Source: Limiplasma sp958448555
Lineage (GTDB): Bacteria; Bacillota; Clostridia; Christensenellales; Aristaeellaceae
Direction of reading: 5' to 3'
NCBI GenBank assembly: GCA_958448555.1
Contig: CAUDEL010000008.1
Span: 8,737-72,736, forward strand
Length of the DNA: 64,000 nucleotides
Shown: piece by piece, positions 59,933-64,000 of the stretch
Layout: each line of letters begins with the position of its first letter
How positions within the stretch are numbered: position 1 is the first letter of the stretch
Notes under the pieces: model-generated
Seen by the model: the letters and a program-made list of their open reading frames with translations, nothing else
Database searches by the model: none
What the model was told of the DNA's origin: nothing
Program-made: the position numbers and the translations under genes

Positions 59933-61009
59933 ATGTCCGCCCCCGAGCTGCTGCTCGCCTGGTACGACGCCGTCCGGCGCGACCTCCCCTGGCGGCACAC
60001 CCGCGATCCCTACCGCATCTGGCTGTCGGAGATCATGCTCCAGCAGACCCGCACGGAGACCGTCAAGGCCTATTACGAGCGCTTTCTGACGCTCTTTCCC
60101 ACCGTTGCGGACCTGGCCCACGCCCCGCAGGAACAGGTGCTCAAGGCCTGGGAGGGGCTGGGATATTACAGCCGCGCACGCAACCTGCAAAAGGCGGCGC
60201 AGGTGGTGACGGACGTGTATGGCGGCGCGTTTCCCGCAAGCTATGAAGGGCTTCTTTCCCTGCCGGGCGTGGGGGCGTACACCGCGGGCGCGGTGGGCAG
60301 CATCGCCTTTGGCCTTCAAGTGCCGGCGGTGGACGGAAACGTCTACCGGGTGGCCTCGCGCTTCTACGGCGTGCGGGAAGACGTGGGGCGGCCGGACGTG
60401 CAGCGCCGCATCCGCGAACGGGTGACGGCCGATATTCCCGCGGACCGTCCCGGCGACTACAATCAGGCCCTGATGGAACTGGGCGCGACCCTGTGCCATC
60501 CCGGCGAGCCGGACTGCGACGCCTGCCCGTGGCGCGACCTGTGCAGCGCGGCGCGCGAGGGGGATGCGGCGCTTTTGCCCGTACATGAAAAAAAGCGTCC
60601 GCCCAGGCGGGTGGACGTAGCGGTGTGCCTGCTGGCGCGAAACCGCCGCGTGCTGGTTACGCGCCGGGGAGAGCGGATGCTGGGCGGCCTGTACGTGTTC
60701 TGGCTGCTGGAGGATGAAACGCACCCGGAGCGGGCCGAAGCCCTGCTGCGCGAGGCCGGGCTGCCCTGCCGGTTCATGGAGGAGGTGGGGCAGGCCCGTC
60801 ATGTATTCACCCATCGGGTATGGGAGATGCAGCTGTGGCACTTTGTCCTGGACGAGGACCCCTCCCCTGCCGTGCTGGACGCCTGCGGCGGCCGCATGGT
60901 CACGCGGGAAGAGCTGGATGCGCTGCCTCTGCCCACGGCCATGCGCGCGGCGGCGCAGGCGGCGCAGGCGCTGCTCCAGCGCCCGTCAAGCCCGGCCCAA
61001 AACGGCTGA
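59933..61009 (+). CDS. mutY: A/G-specific adenine glycosylase MutY
   Basis: The 358-residue base-excision enzyme removes adenine opposite 8-oxoguanine. It has catalytic Glu in WLSEIMLQQTRTETV, helix-hairpin-helix LPGVGAYTAGAVGSIAFG, catalytic Asp in VDGNVYRV and the [4Fe-4S] cluster in CHPGEPDCDACPWRDLC. A C-terminal NUDIX-like domain recognises 8-oxoG. AAAGGAGGGG precedes the ATG. Confidence 0.96.
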   Translation: MSAPELLLAWYDAVRRDLPWRHTRDPYRIWLSEIMLQQTRTETVKAYYERFLTLFPTVADLAHAPQEQVLKAWEGLGYYSRARNLQKAAQVVTDVYGGAFPASYEGLLSLPGVGAYTAGAVGSIAFGLQVPAVDGNVYRVASRFYGVREDVGRPDVQRRIRERVTADIPADRPGDYNQALMELGATLCHPGEPDCDACPWRDLCSAAREGDAALLPVHEKKRPPRRVDVAVCLLARNRRVLVTRRGERMLGGLYVFWLLEDETHPERAEALLREAGLPCRFMEEVGQARHVFTHRVWEMQLWHFVLDEDPSPAVLDACGGRMVTREELDALPLPTAMRAAAQAAQALLQRPSSPAQNG

Positions 61010-61049
61010 CCCGCAGCTATCCCCGCCACGCGGGCGCGGAAACGCCACT

Positions 61050-62006
61050 TCAGCGCCCGCGCCTGGCGGACAGCGCCGCGGCCAGCGCGGCATAGAGCAC
61101 ACCCGCCACAGGCCACACAATCCAACTTCGCCGCCAGTCGCCGGTGATAAAGCTGTAGGCCAGATAGATGGACACCGTGACAAGCCAGAAAGCGGCGCTT
61201 ATGCCGCCATGGCCGTGCCGCCTGCGCTTGGCTTCCCGGCTGTAATCGCCTTCCTCCAGCAGCTTTTGCAGGCTTTCCCAGCGGATGCCCGCACGAATCA
61301 GAAACGTAGTTCCAAACCCTGCGAGTGCCAGCGTCACGCACAGGGCGGCGATCACCGCCACGGCGCTTTCGCTTAGCATGGCGGCTATGAGCAGCGGCAA
61401 GGCGGCCAGAATGCACAGGCTCACGCCTGCAACGTTCCACCGCCCATAGCGCTCCCGGCTGCTTTCCTGCTGTTCGCGGGCCATCTGGATCACGGTGCGT
61501 GCGGCCTGAATCGGTTCCTTTTCCAGATACTCGTAGCGTTCGGAGGCGATCCCGCAGGACAAAAACACCGCCACCGCACCCGCCGCCAGCACAAGCAGCA
61601 CCGCGATTCCCACCGCGCCTGCCACATTTTCAGAGAGCCCGCCTGCCTCGGCCAGAGCACTGAGCATAAGCAGAGGAATGGGCGCCAGCACGCAGGCAAA
61701 CACCGCCCAGGCAATGCGGTCCGCCATCGTCTCCTTTAAAGAAAGGAAGGCTTGGGCTTCCTCCATGGTTACGGCGCGCGCAGCCTCCTGCACGGACCTG
61801 TCCGGCTCGGGGATATCCCTGAGCAGGCTGTCCGTGCTTACGCCAAACAGCTCCGACATGCGCACCACGCGGTCAAGGTCCGGCATCGCCTGCCCACTTT
61901 CCCATTTTGACACCGCCTGACGGCTTACATCCAGCCGCTGCGCCAGTTCCTCCTGCGACCATCCGGCCTGTTTGCGAAGCGAGGTTACTTTTTCCGAAAA
62001 GCCCAT
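61050..62006 (-). CDS. XRE-family regulator with membrane C-terminus
   Basis: The 318-residue protein has an N-terminal XRE helix-turn-helix (residues about 5-60, WSQEELAQRLDVSRQAVSKWESGQ) and about seven membrane segments in the rest (residues 95-310). The membrane part has no known motif. Such proteins may sense membrane state; the target is unknown. ATG 62006 follows AGGGAGG. Confidence 0.88.
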   Translation of the reverse strand: MGFSEKVTSLRKQAGWSQEELAQRLDVSRQAVSKWESGQAMPDLDRVVRMSELFGVSTDSLLRDIPEPDRSVQEAARAVTMEEAQAFLSLKETMADRIAWAVFACVLAPIPLLMLSALAEAGGLSENVAGAVGIAVLLVLAAGAVAVFLSCGIASERYEYLEKEPIQAARTVIQMAREQQESSRERYGRWNVAGVSLCILAALPLLIAAMLSESAVAVIAALCVTLALAGFGTTFLIRAGIRWESLQKLLEEGDYSREAKRRRHGHGGISAAFWLVTVSIYLAYSFITGDWRRSWIVWPVAGVLYAALAAALSARRGR

Positions 62007-62111
62007 ATGCTGTTCCTCCCTGCTTGTTTCGCGGCAGCATTCGCTGCTACCGTGGCATCAAGCATAACGTTAGGAGCGGTTGCGGCGCAAGCAACTGAGG
62101 CTTGCAATGCG

Positions 62112-62588
62112 TCAACCGAAGGTTGCGCCGTCCCCCGCATCCTCCTCTCGGGTCAGGTCGCTGCCGCACCACCGGCATTTAACAGCCTTCTCATGAATGG
62201 GTTCGCAGCAATAGGGGCACAGGCGCGGCTCCTTCTTGGGCTCCTCCTTTTTAGGCATCAGGCGCGCCATGGCCTTGACGGCCAGAAAGACGCAGAAGGC
62301 GATGATGAGAAAGTTGATGACCGCCTGCAAAAAAGCCCCGTAGTTGAGCGTGCCCACGCCCGCCGCCTTGGCTGCGCTGATGGAGGGATATGACTGGAAA
62401 TCCAGCGCCACAAACAGGCCGCTGAGGTCGATGCCCCCGGTAATCAGGCCGATGAGGGGCATGAGAACGTCATTGACCAGCGAATTGACGATGCTGGAAA
62501 ACGCGGTGCCGATCATCACACCTGTGGCCAGTTCCAGAATGTTGCCCTTTGCGCAGAAGCGGCGGAATTCTCTGAGCAGCTTTTTCAT
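62112..62588 (-). CDS. mscL: Large-conductance mechanosensitive channel MscL with zinc-ribbon tail
   Basis: The 158-residue protein has the MscL signature: FAKGNILELATGVMIGTAF-like N-helix (FCAKGNILELATGVMIG), TM1 and TM2 around residues 17-45 and 75-100. The C-terminus, normally a short helical bundle, is replaced by a zinc ribbon (CPYCCEPIHEKAVKCRWCG) and an acidic end. It opens under membrane tension to release solutes. GGGAGGGAAA precedes the ATG. Confidence 0.93.
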   Translation of the reverse strand: MKKLLREFRRFCAKGNILELATGVMIGTAFSSIVNSLVNDVLMPLIGLITGGIDLSGLFVALDFQSYPSISAAKAAGVGTLNYGAFLQAVINFLIIAFCVFLAVKAMARLMPKKEEPKKEPRLCPYCCEPIHEKAVKCRWCGSDLTREEDAGDGATFG

Positions 62589-62676
62589 CGGTTTTCCCTC
62601 CCGTATGGATGGGCCGTTTTCGCGCCCGCCTGATGATACCCCGCCTTACAGGCCAAAGTCAAGCGAAAATCTCGCG

Positions 62677-62705
62677 TTGTCACGCGGCGCGAAACATGCT
62701 ACAAT
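62677..62705 (+). promoter_or_regulatory. Promoter of the malic enzyme gene
   Basis: TTGTCA at 62677-62682 and TACAAT at 62700-62705 with a 17-base spacer, 36 bases before the start codon. Confidence 0.78.
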
Positions 62706-62741
62706 AGGCCCAAACCAACGTGACAAGGAGCTGTCGGACCT

Positions 62742-63920
62742 ATGGAAATCTGGGAGGAAGCGCTTAAAAAGCATTACGAATGGGCGGGCAAGCTGGAAAT
62801 CGCGCCGCGCGCGCAGATCAGGGATCGGAAGGATCTTTCGCTGGCCTATACCCCCGGGGTGGCGCAGCCGTGCCTGACCATCCGCGACAATCCGGAGGAG
62901 TCCTTCCGCCTGACGCGCCGCCACAACCTGGTGGCCGTGGTGACCGACGGCACGGCCGTTCTGGGCCTGGGCGACATCGGCCCGGAGGCCGGCATGCCCG
63001 TCATGGAAGGCAAATGCGTGCTGTTCAAGGAATTCGCCGGGGTGGACGCATTCCCCCTGTGCATCAGGAGCAAGGACGTGGACGAAATCGTCCGCACGAT
63101 CTACCTGCTCTCCGGGAGCTTTGGGGGCATCAACCTCGAGGATATCGGCGCGCCCCGCTGCTTTGAGATCGAGCGCCGGCTCAAGGAGCTGTGCGACATC
63201 CCCGTGTTCCATGACGACCAGCACGGCACGGCCGTGGTGGTGGCCGCCGCGCTCATCAACGCGCTCAAGCTGGTGGACAAGCGCATGGAGGACATCACCT
63301 GCGTCATCAACGGCGCGGGCTCGGCAGGGGTTGCCATCGCGCACCATCTGCTGCACTTTGGCGTAGGGGACCTGATTTTGCTGGGCCGCCACGGCATCGT
63401 GGTGGAGGGCCGGGACAAGATGAGCGCCGCGCAGGAGGAGCTCAGCCACATGACCAACCGCCGCCATCTTCACGGCGGGCTGCGCGAGGCGCTCTCCGGC
63501 GCGGACGTGTTTATCGGCGTGAGCGTACCCGGCATCGTCAGCGCCGACATGATCGGCCTCATGGCGCGCGATCCCATCGTCTTCCCCATGGCCAACCCCG
63601 TGCCCGAGATCATGCCCGAGGAGGCCCTGCGCGGCGGCGCGGCCGTTGTGGGCACCGGGCGCAGCGACTACGACAACCAGATCAACAACGTGCTCGCCTT
63701 CCCCGGCATCTTCCGCGGAGCGCTGGACGTGCGCGCCCGCGACATCAACGACGAGATGAAGCTGGCCGCCTCCCGCGCCATCGCGTCCCTGGTGACGGAG
63801 GCGGAGCTCACCCCCCGCTACATCCTGCCCCAGGCCTTTGACCGGCGCGTCGGCCCCGCCGTGGCCCGCGCCGTGGCCGAGGCGGCCGTGCAAAGCGGGG
63901 TCGCCCGCCTGCCGCTGTAA
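62742..63920 (+). CDS. Malic enzyme (NAD(P)-dependent, short bacterial type)
   Basis: The 392-residue enzyme decarboxylates malate to pyruvate. It has LAYTPGVAQPC (catalytic Tyr), GKCVLFKEFAGVDAFPLCI (catalytic Lys), metal-ligand FHDDQHGTAVV and the dinucleotide motif NGAGSAGVAIAHHLL. The length fits the MaeB-like core without the phosphotransacetylase domain. GGAGCTGTCGGACCT leads to ATG 62742. Confidence 0.95.
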   Translation: MEIWEEALKKHYEWAGKLEIAPRAQIRDRKDLSLAYTPGVAQPCLTIRDNPEESFRLTRRHNLVAVVTDGTAVLGLGDIGPEAGMPVMEGKCVLFKEFAGVDAFPLCIRSKDVDEIVRTIYLLSGSFGGINLEDIGAPRCFEIERRLKELCDIPVFHDDQHGTAVVVAAALINALKLVDKRMEDITCVINGAGSAGVAIAHHLLHFGVGDLILLGRHGIVVEGRDKMSAAQEELSHMTNRRHLHGGLREALSGADVFIGVSVPGIVSADMIGLMARDPIVFPMANPVPEIMPEEALRGGAAVVGTGRSDYDNQINNVLAFPGIFRGALDVRARDINDEMKLAASRAIASLVTEAELTPRYILPQAFDRRVGPAVARAVAEAAVQSGVARLPL

Positions 63921-63922
63921 CG

Positions 63923-63948
63923 GAAAACGCGCCGCGCGGCGCGTTTTC
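63923..63948 (+). terminator. Terminator hairpin before repeat copy D
   Basis: A perfect 26-base palindrome (arm GAAAACGCGCCGC) just past the malic enzyme stop, with TTTT inside its 3' arm. Confidence 0.8.
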
Positions 63949-64000
63949 AGCTTGTCGAAAAAGCTCGCCTGCGGCGATCTTTTCCGACAGGACACGTTTC
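63949..64000 (-). repeat. Terminator-associated hairpin repeat element, copy D (cut by window end)
   Basis: AGCTTGTCGAAAAAGCTCGCC with pairing GGCGATCTTTTCCGACA matches the first 41 bases of copy A except one base, right after a terminator palindrome. The rest lies outside the window. Confidence 0.8.

Overview
The window is GC-rich chromosomal DNA from an anaerobic, endospore-forming member of the Clostridia (Firmicutes). The evidence is a complete spoIIIAA-AH sporulation operon, a CD1247-like protein next to efp, a T-box leader, a CIRCE-controlled groESL operon, a TM1266-type protein, an anaerobic glycerol-3-phosphate oxidation operon and good sigma-A promoters. Several exported proteins have signal peptides without a lipobox cysteine, a habit I associate with some gut Clostridia such as the Christensenellales; that placement is inference. 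Nearly every base is in a housekeeping-type gene. I see no prophage, integron, CRISPR array, tRNA or rRNA.

Layout. 1-8258: start of an ABC ATPase gene, the complete F-type ATP synthase operon (atpI-B-E-F-H-A-G-D-C) and upp. 8322-13630: a PucR/CdaR-type regulator, an S41 protease, then a structured leader RNA ahead of a TM1266-like gene and a three-gene NitT/TauT-type ABC importer. 13641-24729: an SH3/peptidoglycan-binding-repeat protein, a CapA-like protein, an alpha-amylase, a ROK kinase, a SIS isomerase and a RbsA/MglA-type sugar importer. 24729-29476: hemW, a DUF1622 protein and two large membrane proteins. 29454-34706: the spoIIIA operon with an L,D-transpeptidase directly upstream. 34845-38567: a DUF134-NifX fusion with a palindromic operator, an AT-richer membrane protein, a YaiI-like protein and a phosphodiesterase-family protein. 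38758-45796: an M24 peptidase, efp, a CD1247-like gene, a tyrosine T-box with aminotransferase and tyrS, a YigZ-like protein and L-serine dehydratase. 46034-51125: a degenerate VanY-like protein, the glycerol-3-phosphate oxidation genes and tcdA. 51207-57424: icd, yccF, a divergent antiporter/LysR pair and a GntR-controlled ABC exporter. 57683-64000: groEL/groES, mutY, an XRE membrane regulator, mscL and a malic enzyme.

Functional links. The ATP synthase c subunit carries a two-carboxylate pattern known from Na+-coupled rotors. The amylase, ROK kinase, isomerase and sugar importer form a carbohydrate-use block. The tyrosine T-box ties an aminotransferase and tyrosyl-tRNA synthetase to tRNA-Tyr charging.

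Three non-coding features are the least ordinary. (1) A family of about 170-210 bp hairpin-rich elements (20827, 45830, 57458, 63949) sits at terminator hairpins; at the three complete loci the hairpin of that site, different at each, is present on both sides. (2) The leader at 10783-10966 has a long-range stem, a hairpin masking a Shine-Dalgarno sequence, a nine-codon reading frame, and a terminator whose 5' arm contains that frame's stop codon. (3) A 19-bp perfect inverted repeat overlaps the promoter of the DUF134-NifX gene.
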